From assembly GCF_000213555.1 (NCBI RefSeq), contig NZ_GL891981.1, forward strand, positions 296,821 to 360,820: DNA of 64,000 bases. Direction: 5' to 3'. The first letter of the stretch is position 1. Each line of letters starts with the position of its first letter. Positions 28,493 through 38,360 of this stretch are shown here, piece by piece. The notes under the pieces were generated by a model. The model was not told the origin of the DNA and did not search any database. It worked only from the letters and a program-made list of their open reading frames with translations. The translations under genes were made by a program, and so were the position numbers. The stretch comes from Dysgonomonas gadei ATCC BAA-286. Its GTDB lineage: Bacteria > Bacteroidota > Bacteroidia > Bacteroidales > Dysgonomonadaceae.

Positions 28493-29581
28493 ATGCGCAG
28501 TACGTTCAAATTATTGTTCTATATGAACAAGCAGAAAATGAAAGCCAACGGTAACTGCCCAATTATGGGCAGGATAACCCTTGACGGTAAAATAAGCCAA
28601 TACTCCACAGGTGAAGAAGCGCCTCCGGCACTTTGGGATGCCCAAAAGGAACGGGTTATCGTAAAAGGGAAAAAATCGTCCCCTGATACAAAGGAACTCA
28701 ACGGGATAAATACCCGGCTCGATGAGTTGGAAGAACTGGCAAAAACCGCTTATAAGAACAATATAGAATCAACAGGGCATGTAACCGCCGAAATCATTAA
28801 AAATGTAGTGACAGGCCAGGCGCAAGCCAAAGAAACATTGATTACCCTTTTTGACGAACATAATGAGGAATACGCCAAACGGGTAGGTATAGACAGGGTA
28901 CACCATTCGTATGTGCGTTACCTGACTTCCCGCCAGCACATCTACAACTTTCTGAAATATAAATATGACGTGGAGGATATGCCGTTACGTTCATTGGAAA
29001 TGCAGTTCATCAATGATTTTCATTTCTACCTGTCAACGGTTCTGAAATTGAAAATAGTATCGTTGAACGATTACCTGATCGCCCTGCGTAAAATCGTCAG
29101 GCTGGCAGTTAAACAGCGCACGTTGAAACGCGACCCGTTTTCGGGACACCGGTTGGAGCAGGCTCCCAAACTGCACCGCCACCTGTCGGGCGAACAGCTT
29201 GCCAAAATCATGAAGGTCAAATTGCATACCTACCGGCTATGCCATACCCGCGACCTCTTTGTATTTTCTGTTTTCACAGGGCTGGGAAGGGCGGATCTGG
29301 CCAACCTCACCACGGATAATATCATAACTAAAGAGGACGGCTCCCAATGGATATACATCGCCCGTCAGAAAACGACTACGGAGTGTTATATCAAACTGTT
29401 GGATATACCTGTCCGCATTATGGAAAAATACAAAGGAGAGGGAAAAGATAATAAAATCTTTTATGTTCCAGCTACGAGTAGCCTCTGCCGTAGCCTTAAA
29501 ATCATTGCGGAAAAGTGCGAATTGGGTTGCCATCTCACCTACTACATGGCAAGACACCGGGTGGCATCTTTTCATTTGTAA
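28493..29581 (+). pseudogene. Second tandem tyrosine recombinase, C-terminally truncated
   Basis: 362 residues, starting two bases after the first integrase stops and sharing its domain order and N-terminal pattern (LLFYMNKQKMKANGNCPIMG). The catalytic domain runs normally to CELGCHLTYYMARHRVASF, then stops; the Gly-His and Tyr motifs that should follow within about 45 residues are absent from the downstream sequence in all frames I checked. The His of HxxR is also Tyr here (YMAR). Without nucleophile Tyr it cannot cut DNA, though it might still bind it. Sequence changes character at about 29565, suggesting a recombination junction. Confidence 0.85.
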
Positions 29582-29998
29582 ATCAGTGAGTTGTATATTG
29601 TTTTCTTTCAATAGGTAACGATTTAGTAATGAGCGACCTTCCATACTCTACTTTATTTTGCATAAATACAAAGAGCAACTTTTGATTACAAATCTAGAAA
29701 AAATCAGGAAAAAACTATTGATATTTTAAGCTTATTTCTGCACATACGTTCGTATAAGTAAAAAACGAATAGTCTGTATTATAGGAGATAAGTGTTTTTT
29801 GCTTCGTTTTCCAACTAGAATCTCTTTAATTTTTTTATAGACAGAAACATTAAGAGATTTTTCATCATATACTTCTGTTATATCTTATTTTTACTTTCTA
29901 GGATAAAGGTTAATTAAAGTTTTGGTTAATTTCGATTAGAGTTTACATTAGTATGTATATATTTGGTTGATAATTTTATTGATAAACCTAAACCTACT
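29582..29998. other. Non-coding region between recombinase junction and HTCS gene
   Basis: About 417 bp, A+T-rich. A TATATTTG at 29958-29965 fits the -7 element TAnnTTTG, with only a poor -33 match (TTCG at 29931-29934, 23 bp away). If used, transcription would start near 29972, which supports translation from GTG 29999 rather than the upstream TTG. No RNA gene recognised. Confidence 0.4.
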
Positions 29999-32900
29999 GT
30001 GAAAAAAATAGCACTGATTCATTTTCTAGTTGTTGGATTTATTCAATTAATGGCTCAGACACAATATCAAGAGCCTAAAATTTTTTCTATCCAAGACGGG
30101 CTTTCCAGTTCAAAAATAAATAATACAATAGTACAAGATGAAAAAGGATTTATTTGGATCGGATCTGAATATGGTCTCAATAAATTTGATGGCTATCGCT
30201 TCGATACATATAAAAATAGAGAAACAGATTCTACATCCATTGCTAATAATATAATTACTGCTTTATTCTATGATTCCTTCAAACGGTTATGGGTTGGGAC
30301 AATGATGGGGTTACAATACTATAACCCTCAGAAAAACGATTTTAAAACAGCATCCTTTGGTGAACAGAAAGATATAATAGAGAGGAATCCGGTTATATGG
30401 ATTATGGAAGACTCTCAGAAGAATATTTGGTTCAGTGTCGAAAATAAAGGAGTTATAAAGTACTCATTAAAAACAAATCAGGTTGTTTTATACAAGTCAA
30501 TATTCAATGGCGGAGAGCTGTGTAGCAATTCTATAAGAAATATTGTGGAAGATGATAATAGGAATATTTGGTTCGGGTCGCTTGATAATGGAATTACAGT
30601 TTACCAGCCAGGAACAAATAGTTTTCATCAATATAATACTGTCAACAGTAATTTACGAACCAATTCAGTACTGAGAATGCGACCCTTAAAATCCGGAAAG
30701 ATGTTAGTGTCAACTCTAGGAGCAGGGGTTTATATTCTCGATAAACTGTCCGGGAAATTCATAGAAACTCCTATCAATGCAACGGCTTTTTCTATGATAC
30801 AGGACAATGATAATAGTATATTGGTAGGTACAGAGGGGGATGGGCTATGGTGCATTGACGCGGATGGCAAAAATATATATCGTCATCCCGCCATTTCATC
30901 GCAAATGAAAGAAATAATTAATAGCAAGATTCATTGCCTGTTTTTTGATAACAATGATGATTTATGGATTGCCATGTATAATGACGGTATCTGCTATCTG
31001 CGTAAAGAGCCTCCAGGTTTTGTTAACTATAAGAGAGATTATGATAATTCAAATTCGTTGAGTTATGGACAGGTAACAGGCATTACATCTGATAAAAGAG
31101 GTGATATATGGTTTGCTACTGATGGGGGAGGACTCAATAAATATAACAAATCAGCCCAGACTTACACACACTATCGATATGGGCAGGGGAGTAAACATTC
31201 ATTAACAGATGATGCTGTTGTCAGCGTTTTTTGCGATAGTAAGGGAATAATATGGGGCGGGACCTATACCGGGGGATTGTGCAAATTTGATGGTATATCA
31301 GGGCTTTTTGTTTCTTATAAGCATATTAAAGGTCAAAATTCGCCTCCGGGGAACTATATAAAATGTATTGTTGAAGATCAAAAACAAAACCTATGGTTAG
31401 GTACAGATGGCTCCGGAATTAGTTACTTCAACCCGGCTAGTGAAAAATTTGTAAATTATTCAAAATTGAGATACCGTGAATTAATATCAGATAATATAAC
31501 CTACCTATATCTCCAAAATAATACAACACTATGGATCGGTACACATTCAGGAATCTGTAATCTTGATATTCCCACTCAAAAATTCAAAAGTTATGATAAT
31601 AGTATATTCATTGCCACACCCTCTGTTTATAGTATAGCAGAGGATGCCGGTAAACAATTCTGGATAGGTACCTCGTCAGGACTTTATCTATACGATCCGG
31701 ACAAAGATACTTTCATAAAAAGGGAGTTACCCAACGAGTTACAGAATTCGATAATCAACGCCATAGTTCCATATGAAAACCGTCTATGGGTGTCTACAAA
31801 CAAAGGTATTATCAGTTATGACACGAAAGAGAAACAAATAAAAAACTTTATAAGCAATAATGATTTGGGTGGGACAAATTTTATTCGGTCGTCTTCTTAT
31901 CTAAGCCCTTGGAATGAGATTTTCTTCGGAGGAGGTAAAGGTGCTTATTCATTTTTTCCCAACGAGATCAAAAAAAACGAATCTCTGCCTAAAGTATATA
32001 TAACAAGCCTGAAAATATTTGATCAACCTGTCTATGTTGGGCAGTCCTATAATGGACGGACAATACTAGAAAAGTCTTTGGACGAAACAGATATGATCGT
32101 CTTAAAACACAATGAAAACAGTTTGACCCTTCAGTTCTCCGCCCCAATTATTCAATATCCGGCATCTACATCTTATCTCTGTTTTATGGAGGGAGTCGAT
32201 AAACAATGGATACGATTAGAACCCGATCAACGAAGTATAACCTATGCAAATTTGTCTCCCGGTACTTATACATTCAATGTGTATGCAAATCGAATTTTGG
32301 ATACACCTATAAAGAATGTAACAACATTGACTATCGAAATACTTCCACCTGTCTGGTTAACATGGTGGGCAAAAGTTTCTTATATAATATTAGGTATCCT
32401 ATTGCTGTCTCTTGTCATGTGGGTCATCTATATCCGATTGAAAGATAAAAACGAATTGAATATAGAGCGGCTTAAGGCAAAAAAACAGGAAGAACTCAAC
32501 CTGACCAAAATGCAGTTTTTTACAAACATATCACATGAGTTTCGCACGCCGCTGACGCTTATCATATCTCCGCTGAAGGAGATAGAGCAAACCGAGCCGA
32601 ATCAGAAACGAGCACATCTGATGAAGATGATGTTACGCAACGCCGATAGGTTGTTGCGCCTGATAAACCAAATACTGGATTTGAGAAAAATAGAATATGA
32701 TAAAATACAAGTCCATGCCCGCCCTATTAATCTTGTTTTGTTTGTTCAGGATTTTGTAGGGTTGTTTACCGATATTATCGACCGGAAGCAAATATCCGTA
32801 TCATTCAATTATGAGGCAAGGGAAATCCCCATTTGGTATGACCCGGATTTGCTCGAAAAATGTTTGTACAACTTATTATTTAACGCATTAAAATATACTC

Positions 32901-34054
32901 CCGATGGGAACAGTATTTTTTTGAGCATAAAACAGAAAAACGATGGAAGCGTTTTGTTCTCGATTCGTGATACCGGCTGTGGTATTGCCCCCGAAGACTT
33001 ACCCCATATATTCGACCGTTTCTATCAGGGTAGTTTTTCTCAGAACTCAGGAACAGGGATCGGGCTTCATCTGGTCAAAACAATTGTAGAACTGCATCAT
33101 GGAAAGGTTTGGGTGGAGAGTGAAGTTGGTGCCGGTTCTAACTTTACTCTATATATACAGGCTGGTAAAAACCATCTGGCCCCTCAGGACTATGACGATA
33201 CTCCATGGTCATATATAGAAATAGAGCAAGAAACAGTGGTAGCGGATAACTATGTAGAAGATACGGGTAAGGGTGCAGAGCCGGATAGCCCATTGATACT
33301 TTTGGTCGAAGATGAATATGATATGCGTATGTATCTGCATCACGAACTATCGGTTTTCTTCAACATCGTAGAAGCAAATAATGGACGGGAAGCCCTTAAT
33401 AAATTGCAACATTTACAACCTAACATTATTGTAACGGATGTAATGATGCCGGAAATGAGTGGTATTGAATTTACCAAAATTGTAAAAGAAAATATAGAAA
33501 CCTGCCATATTCCGGTTGTATTGCTAACTGCAAATGAAGGGTTGGAGCAAAAATTGGAAGGTATAGAAACCGGAGCGGATGCTTATATTACGAAGCCTTT
33601 TGATGCCAATTATTTACGCATCCGCATAATAAAGTTACTCGAAACACGTGAAAAAATACAAAAGAAGTTTAGCCGTTTATTAAATTTAGAAGCACAGGAA
33701 ATAGATGTAACTGACCCAGACGAATTATTGCTACAAAATAGTATCAATTATATACGGACTAATATTTCTGAAACAGATTTATCTGTAGAAGATATGGCAA
33801 AAAAACTGAATATAAGTAGAACGAATCTTCACCGAAAAATAAAAACATTAACCGGGAGCAGTCCTATCGAACTCATCCGGATAATTCGAATGAAACAAGC
33901 TGCATACCTACTTGAAAAAGGATCTTTGACTATTTCGGAGGTTGCGTACGAGGTCGGATATAATTCCCTTTCCTATTTCAGTAGTAGCTTTAATACATAT
34001 TGGGGTATTTCCCCCAGCGCTTATGTAAAGAGTAGGCAAACAGATGCGGAATAG
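29999..34054 (+). CDS. Hybrid two-component system (HTCS) sensor/regulator for the mannan PUL
   Basis: 1351 residues from GTG 29999; an in-frame TTG at 29963 adds 12 residues but GTG gives a direct signal peptide (VKKIALIHFLVVGFIQLMAQ). Order: about 30-690 two beta-propellers of Reg_prop repeats (FIWIGSEYGLNKFDG, DIWFATDGGGLNKYN and others), Y_Y_Y domain about 700-780, one membrane span about 785-812, HisKA with His846 in ISHEFRTPLT, HATPase (NLLFNALKYTPDG; DTGCGI; GTGIGLHLVK), receiver with Asp1147 in VTDVMMPEM and KPF, then a C-terminal AraC HTH (about 1255-1345). HTCS proteins bind an oligosaccharide in the periplasm and activate the adjacent PUL. All phosphotransfer residues are present. 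Confidence 0.95.
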   Translation: MKKIALIHFLVVGFIQLMAQTQYQEPKIFSIQDGLSSSKINNTIVQDEKGFIWIGSEYGLNKFDGYRFDTYKNRETDSTSIANNIITALFYDSFKRLWVGTMMGLQYYNPQKNDFKTASFGEQKDIIERNPVIWIMEDSQKNIWFSVENKGVIKYSLKTNQVVLYKSIFNGGELCSNSIRNIVEDDNRNIWFGSLDNGITVYQPGTNSFHQYNTVNSNLRTNSVLRMRPLKSGKMLVSTLGAGVYILDKLSGKFIETPINATAFSMIQDNDNSILVGTEGDGLWCIDADGKNIYRHPAISSQMKEIINSKIHCLFFDNNDDLWIAMYNDGICYLRKEPPGFVNYKRDYDNSNSLSYGQVTGITSDKRGDIWFATDGGGLNKYNKSAQTYTHYRYGQGSKHSLTDDAVVSVFCDSKGIIWGGTYTGGLCKFDGISGLFVSYKHIKGQNSPPGNYIKCIVEDQKQNLWLGTDGSGISYFNPASEKFVNYSKLRYRELISDNITYLYLQNNTTLWIGTHSGICNLDIPTQKFKSYDNSIFIATPSVYSIAEDAGKQFWIGTSSGLYLYDPDKDTFIKRELPNELQNSIINAIVPYENRLWVSTNKGIISYDTKEKQIKNFISNNDLGGTNFIRSSSYLSPWNEIFFGGGKGAYSFFPNEIKKNESLPKVYITSLKIFDQPVYVGQSYNGRTILEKSLDETDMIVLKHNENSLTLQFSAPIIQYPASTSYLCFMEGVDKQWIRLEPDQRSITYANLSPGTYTFNVYANRILDTPIKNVTTLTIEILPPVWLTWWAKVSYIILGILLLSLVMWVIYIRLKDKNELNIERLKAKKQEELNLTKMQFFTNISHEFRTPLTLIISPLKEIEQTEPNQKRAHLMKMMLRNADRLLRLINQILDLRKIEYDKIQVHARPINLVLFVQDFVGLFTDIIDRKQISVSFNYEAREIPIWYDPDLLEKCLYNLLFNALKYTPDGNSIFLSIKQKNDGSVLFSIRDTGCGIAPEDLPHIFDRFYQGSFSQNSGTGIGLHLVKTIVELHHGKVWVESEVGAGSNFTLYIQAGKNHLAPQDYDDTPWSYIEIEQETVVADNYVEDTGKGAEPDSPLILLVEDEYDMRMYLHHELSVFFNIVEANNGREALNKLQHLQPNIIVTDVMMPEMSGIEFTKIVKENIETCHIPVVLLTANEGLEQKLEGIETGADAYITKPFDANYLRIRIIKLLETREKIQKKFSRLLNLEAQEIDVTDPDELLLQNSINYIRTNISETDLSVEDMAKKLNISRTNLHRKIKTLTGSSPIELIRIIRMKQAAYLLEKGSLTISEVAYEVGYNSLSYFSSSFNTYWGISPSAYVKSRQTDAE

Positions 34055-34115
34055 TATATGAATTTTCCAGACAAGTACATTTCTTAAACAATCAGATACA
34101 AATCTGAAACGTTTC

Positions 34116-34138
34116 TTGTTTACAGGATCGTATTTTTG
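34116..34138 (+). promoter_or_regulatory. Candidate promoter of the AraC-type regulator
   Basis: TATTTTTG at 34131-34138 matches TAnnTTTG; CTTG at 34116-34119 resembles the -33 element but the spacer is only 11 bp, shorter than the usual 19-20, so the -33 call is weak. A 6-bp palindrome TCAGAT-ACAA-ATCTGA (34092-34107) lies just upstream and could be an operator. Confidence 0.3.
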
Positions 34139-34173
34139 CCGGTCAAGAAACCAGACATTAATACCCTATTACC

Positions 34174-35073
34174 ATGAAACAAGGCAATCATGATTTTACA
34201 ACCGTCCAGGAAATAACCCCTTTGTCTGAAAAGGACTGTTTCTACATTGCAGACAGACACAAAACGGAATTTACATACCCTATTCATACTCATAAAGAGT
34301 TTGAACTTAATTTTGTAGCCAATGCAGCAGGTGTCAGGCGAATAGTCGGTGATTCTATCGAAACTATCGGGGAATATGATTTGGTCCTGATCACAGCTAA
34401 AGATCTGGAGCATGTATGGGAACAACATAGGTGCGAGTCTAAAAAGATAAGAGAAATAACCATACAGTTTTCCCAAAATCTTTTCTTCTCAAGCCTTCTT
34501 GATAAAAATCAATTTCATTCTATTAAACAAATGCTGGAGAAGGCACAAAAAGGGCTTAGTTTCCCTATGCAAGCTATTATGACTGTATATAACATGTTGG
34601 ATAAACTGGCCGGTAAACAAGGTGGCTTTTACTCTGTAGTCAATTTTTTGATTATTCTCTACGAACTTTCTCGTTTTTGCGACAAGGCTACAGTATTGTC
34701 AAGTTCATCCTTTGCCAAAATCGGGATCCATTCCGATAGTCGTAGGGTCCAGAATGTGCAACGATATATTAATGACAATTATAGAGATGAAATACGCCTG
34801 GAACAATTAGCCGATTTAGTAGGAATGACTCCTACCGCATTCAGCAGATTCTTTAAAGTTCGCTCGGGTAAAGGCTTATCCGATTATATTATTGATATTC
34901 GTTTAGGACATGCTACACGCTTATTGATAGATTCCACAAAGTCAGTTTCTGAAATTTGTTACGAGTGTGGATTCAATAATATATCCAATTTCAACAGGAT
35001 ATTCAAAAAAAGAAAGAATTGTTCACCTAAAGAATTTAGAGAAAACTATCGGAAGAAAAAACTCCTAATTTGA
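34174..35073 (+). CDS. AraC-family transcriptional regulator with cupin-like sensor domain
   Basis: 299 residues. The N-terminal half is a cupin-type AraC binding domain (YPIHTHKEFELNFVANAAG, about 41-59; an HTHKEFE sugar-sensing pattern). The C-terminal 100 residues form the double HTH: LEQLADLVGMTPTAFSRFFK and VSEICYECGFNNISNFNRIFKK. Cytoplasmic, no signal peptide. It sits between the HTCS gene and the susC promoter on the same strand, so the PUL appears to have two regulators. It might answer a cytoplasmic sugar (mannose, mannobiose), as cupin AraC proteins often do. Confidence 0.9.
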   Translation: MKQGNHDFTTVQEITPLSEKDCFYIADRHKTEFTYPIHTHKEFELNFVANAAGVRRIVGDSIETIGEYDLVLITAKDLEHVWEQHRCESKKIREITIQFSQNLFFSSLLDKNQFHSIKQMLEKAQKGLSFPMQAIMTVYNMLDKLAGKQGGFYSVVNFLIILYELSRFCDKATVLSSSSFAKIGIHSDSRRVQNVQRYINDNYRDEIRLEQLADLVGMTPTAFSRFFKVRSGKGLSDYIIDIRLGHATRLLIDSTKSVSEICYECGFNNISNFNRIFKKRKNCSPKEFRENYRKKKLLI

Positions 35074-35220
35074 AATTTAACATATGTCAAAATAGTACTA
35101 AAGTGTTATGTGATAATACTATTTGATATCTAATCACTATACATAACGAATTAATTGTAAGGTATATGCAATGAAAAAGAGTGGGCACAATAAGAGTATT
35201 GTCAATTGATAATATTGTAC

Positions 35221-35251
35221 TTGATACCAAGTATTTTCATTAATAGCTTTG
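35221..35251 (+). promoter_or_regulatory. Promoter of the mannan susC operon
   Basis: TTG at 35221-35223, a 20-bp spacer and TAGCTTTG at 35244-35251 match the Bacteroidota promoter. It lies 54 bp upstream of the susC ATG. The short palindrome ACTTG-ATAC-CAAGT (35219-35232) overlaps the -33 region and is a candidate regulator site for the HTCS or AraC protein. Confidence 0.65.
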
Positions 35252-35304
35252 TACATGTTCTTAAATATCGTAAAATTAATTGAATCTAATTTTATTTCTA
35301 AACC

Positions 35305-38300
35305 ATGAAAAAAATCCTTTATTTATTTTTTTTATGTTGCCTGATACCTTGCACTCTATATGCACAAAGTAGTCAGATAACAGGAACCGTTACGGATGCC
35401 AACGATGGATCTCCATTGATAGGCGTTACTGTGGCCAATCAAAATCATGTAGGTACATTAACCGACATTGATGGGAACTACTCTATAGATGCCAAGCAAG
35501 GAGATGTCCTTACATTCTCTTTCCTTGGTATGCAAACTCAGACCGTAAAAGTAGGCTCACAACGAGTGATAGACATTGTACTAAAAGAAAATAATCAACT
35601 ACTGAATGAAGTGGTAGTAGTTGGATATGGTACTATGCGAAAAAGTGACTTGACAGGCTCTCTATCATCATTGAAATCGGATCAATTAACACAGCTTTCA
35701 GCAGTAGACGTTACTCAATCTATTCAAGGTCGGGCCTCTGGAGTGAGTGTAATCAATAACTCCGGAGAGCCGGGGGCCGGGACAAAAATACGTATCAGAG
35801 GTACTGGTAGTGTCAATAATTCCGATCCTCTTTATGTTGTAGATGGATTCCCTGTTTCCGATATCAGCCATATAGCCCCGCACGATGTGGAATCAATGGA
35901 AATATTAAAAGATGCATCTGCTGTAGCGATTTATGGTTCCAGAGGAGCAAACGGTGTTATTTTGGTTAAGACTAAAGGCGGGTCCTTTAATAAAAAGACA
36001 CAGGTTAATGTCAATATTTTTGCAGGTATGACTGAGGTTGACAAAAAGATAGATATGTTAAATGCCGCAGAATACGCTACATTGAAGTTGGAGGCATATA
36101 AGAATGCCGGTATTAATCCGTCATTATCCTCACAATCTATTTTAGATTATGCTATTGCAAATAATAGCCGCGGGACAAACTGGCAAGATGAAATTATGCG
36201 GACAGGTTCTACTCAGAACTATAATGTGAATGTTTCAGGTGGTTCGGAGCGTAATAAATATGATTTTGGAGGTACATATTCGACCGAAAAAGGTATCGTG
36301 AAAAATACATACATGGATAAATTTATGTTCCACCTAAATAATGAATATAAATTGTTCAACAATGTAACAGTCGGGATAAATGCCTCGTATACAACCTATG
36401 AAAAATCAGGAAACGATGGAGATTTCTATTCTGGATCGATAACTCAGGCTTTGAAAGCTGATCCTGTATCTGCAGCATGGGATACATATACTAACGAGTT
36501 TGGAGAGATTTATTTTTCCTACGGACGTAACCCTGCACAATCGGCTTATGAAAATAAATATAGAAAAACTAAAGAAGATCGCTTCATTGCGAATGCATAT
36601 TTACAGATAAATGATATAGGATTAAAAGGGCTCTCATTCAGAGCACAGTTCGGAAAACAATTTGCATATGCCAAATCACGTAACTATTATCCGGTATATT
36701 ATATAACAGCTGATCAGCAACGAAACAAAAGTTCTCTTACCGAGAACCGTAGTGATAACACATATTGGAATACAAATGAATATTTCAGTTATGTTAATGT
36801 TTTTGGAAAACATAGTGTAAATGCGACATTGGGAGTTGAAGCTCAAAAATCGAATTCGAACAATCTATATGTAAAAGTATATGATGTTCCTGAAAATGAA
36901 GATTTACGTTATCCGAATATGTCTTCAAACAAAGAAAATCTTGAAGTTTCGGGCGGAGCAGGTCATAGTGCCTTATTATCAGGATTCTTCCGTCTAAACT
37001 ATAGTTATGCCAGTAAATATCTTTTCACAGGAACATTCAGAGCTGACGGGACATCGCGGTTTAAGAAAAAATGGGGGTATTTTCCATCGTTCTCTTTAGG
37101 ATGGAATATTATGGAGGAAGAATTTGCCAAAGATTTTAAACAAAATACATCATTCTCTCAACTTAAGCTTCGTGGAGGTTGGGGACATGTAGGAAATCAA
37201 GCCAGTGCAGGCGACTTTGATTATCTGGCATTAATGACCAATGGTTATACTGCTGTTTTCGGAGGATCACAGGTAGATGGTGCTATACAACAAAAATTGG
37301 CTAATGAAGAGCTCTCTTGGGAAACTTCAGAACAATATAATATCGGATTAGACTATGCTTTACTTAACGGTGCTTTATCCGGAAATATAGATTACTTTAT
37401 TCGAAATACCAACGATATGATACTTGATACCCCAATTCCAATCTATGCCGGAATGTGGAGGCCTAAGACCAATGCCGGATCGGTACGAAATAGCGGTTTT
37501 GAGTTTAGTCTGAATTATGAGAAAAGCATAGGACAGGATTTCACATTCAATGCCGGAGGGAATATTTCATTTATAAAAAATGAAGTCACATCTTTAGGCG
37601 GAGGAGAACCTCTGTATGGACAATATTCCAAAACAGAAGTCGGTAGAGAAATCGGTTATTTCTATGGATTACAGTCAATGGGGATTTTCAAAACCGATGA
37701 TCAGTTAAACTCTTATGTCAATAAAGACGGAAATCCTATTCAACCTAATGCTTCATTGGGAGATGTTCAGTTCAAAGATGTAAATGGTGACGGAATTATT
37801 GATGATAACGATAGAGTATATCTGGGAAGCGCAATGCCTGATTTTACTTATGGAATAACGCTTTCAGCAGCCTATAAGGGAATAGACCTGAATCTATTTT
37901 TTCAGGGGTCACAAGGTAATAAGATCGCAAACTATATGTATTCGGTACAATATAGCACAAGCATGAGAGAGTGGAGCAATTCAAAAGACATGATGAATCG
38001 CTGGACTCCTGAAAACTCAAACTCTGATTTACCACGTGTACACGATGGTGATCCCAATCAGAACGATCGCTTTTCGAGCAGATATGTGGAAGATGGTTCT
38101 TATTTTAGATTAAAAACTTTACAGCTTGGATATACCTTACCTAGTGTTATTTCTAAAAAAGCATTCCTATCCAAAGCAAGGATCTATGTGTCGGCCGACA
38201 ATCTGTTCACAATCACTAATTATTCGGGCTACAATCCTGAAATAAGCGATCTATGGGGTAATCCTCTTAATGCCGGTGTAGATATGGCAACATATCCTAC

Positions 38301-38340
38301 TCCAAGAGTATTCACCATCGGATGTAACCTTAGTTTCTAA
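35305..38340 (+). CDS. SusC-family TonB-dependent transporter (mannan PUL)
   Basis: 1011 residues: signal peptide (CLIPCTLYAQ), CarboxypepD_reg-like domain about 24-98 (ITGTVTDANDGSPLIGVTV), TonB-box region NEVVVVGYGTMRKSDLTGS, plug with IRGTGSVNNSDPLYVVDGF and ILKDASAVAIYGSRGANGVI, and a barrel ending CNLSF. It imports oligosaccharides, here most probably manno-oligosaccharides judging from the enzymes in the operon. First gene after a good promoter; the SusD partner follows after 20 bp. Confidence 0.95.
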   Translation: MKKILYLFFLCCLIPCTLYAQSSQITGTVTDANDGSPLIGVTVANQNHVGTLTDIDGNYSIDAKQGDVLTFSFLGMQTQTVKVGSQRVIDIVLKENNQLLNEVVVVGYGTMRKSDLTGSLSSLKSDQLTQLSAVDVTQSIQGRASGVSVINNSGEPGAGTKIRIRGTGSVNNSDPLYVVDGFPVSDISHIAPHDVESMEILKDASAVAIYGSRGANGVILVKTKGGSFNKKTQVNVNIFAGMTEVDKKIDMLNAAEYATLKLEAYKNAGINPSLSSQSILDYAIANNSRGTNWQDEIMRTGSTQNYNVNVSGGSERNKYDFGGTYSTEKGIVKNTYMDKFMFHLNNEYKLFNNVTVGINASYTTYEKSGNDGDFYSGSITQALKADPVSAAWDTYTNEFGEIYFSYGRNPAQSAYENKYRKTKEDRFIANAYLQINDIGLKGLSFRAQFGKQFAYAKSRNYYPVYYITADQQRNKSSLTENRSDNTYWNTNEYFSYVNVFGKHSVNATLGVEAQKSNSNNLYVKVYDVPENEDLRYPNMSSNKENLEVSGGAGHSALLSGFFRLNYSYASKYLFTGTFRADGTSRFKKKWGYFPSFSLGWNIMEEEFAKDFKQNTSFSQLKLRGGWGHVGNQASAGDFDYLALMTNGYTAVFGGSQVDGAIQQKLANEELSWETSEQYNIGLDYALLNGALSGNIDYFIRNTNDMILDTPIPIYAGMWRPKTNAGSVRNSGFEFSLNYEKSIGQDFTFNAGGNISFIKNEVTSLGGGEPLYGQYSKTEVGREIGYFYGLQSMGIFKTDDQLNSYVNKDGNPIQPNASLGDVQFKDVNGDGIIDDNDRVYLGSAMPDFTYGITLSAAYKGIDLNLFFQGSQGNKIANYMYSVQYSTSMREWSNSKDMMNRWTPENSNSDLPRVHDGDPNQNDRFSSRYVEDGSYFRLKTLQLGYTLPSVISKKAFLSKARIYVSADNLFTITNYSGYNPEISDLWGNPLNAGVDMATYPTPRVFTIGCNLSF

Positions 38341-38360
38341 TCAAAAATTATAGAATAACA

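Noticed and set aside
29237..29644. - strand frame starting MEGRSLLNRYLL across the end of the second recombinase
   Set aside because: Most of it is antisense to the recombinase; only about 25 residues lie outside and match nothing I recognise. It may preserve a bit of another element at the junction, but cannot be supported.
29963..29998. TTG 29963 as start of the HTCS
   Set aside because: GTG 29999 gives a compact signal peptide, and the only TAnnTTTG in the gap (29958-29965) overlaps the TTG.
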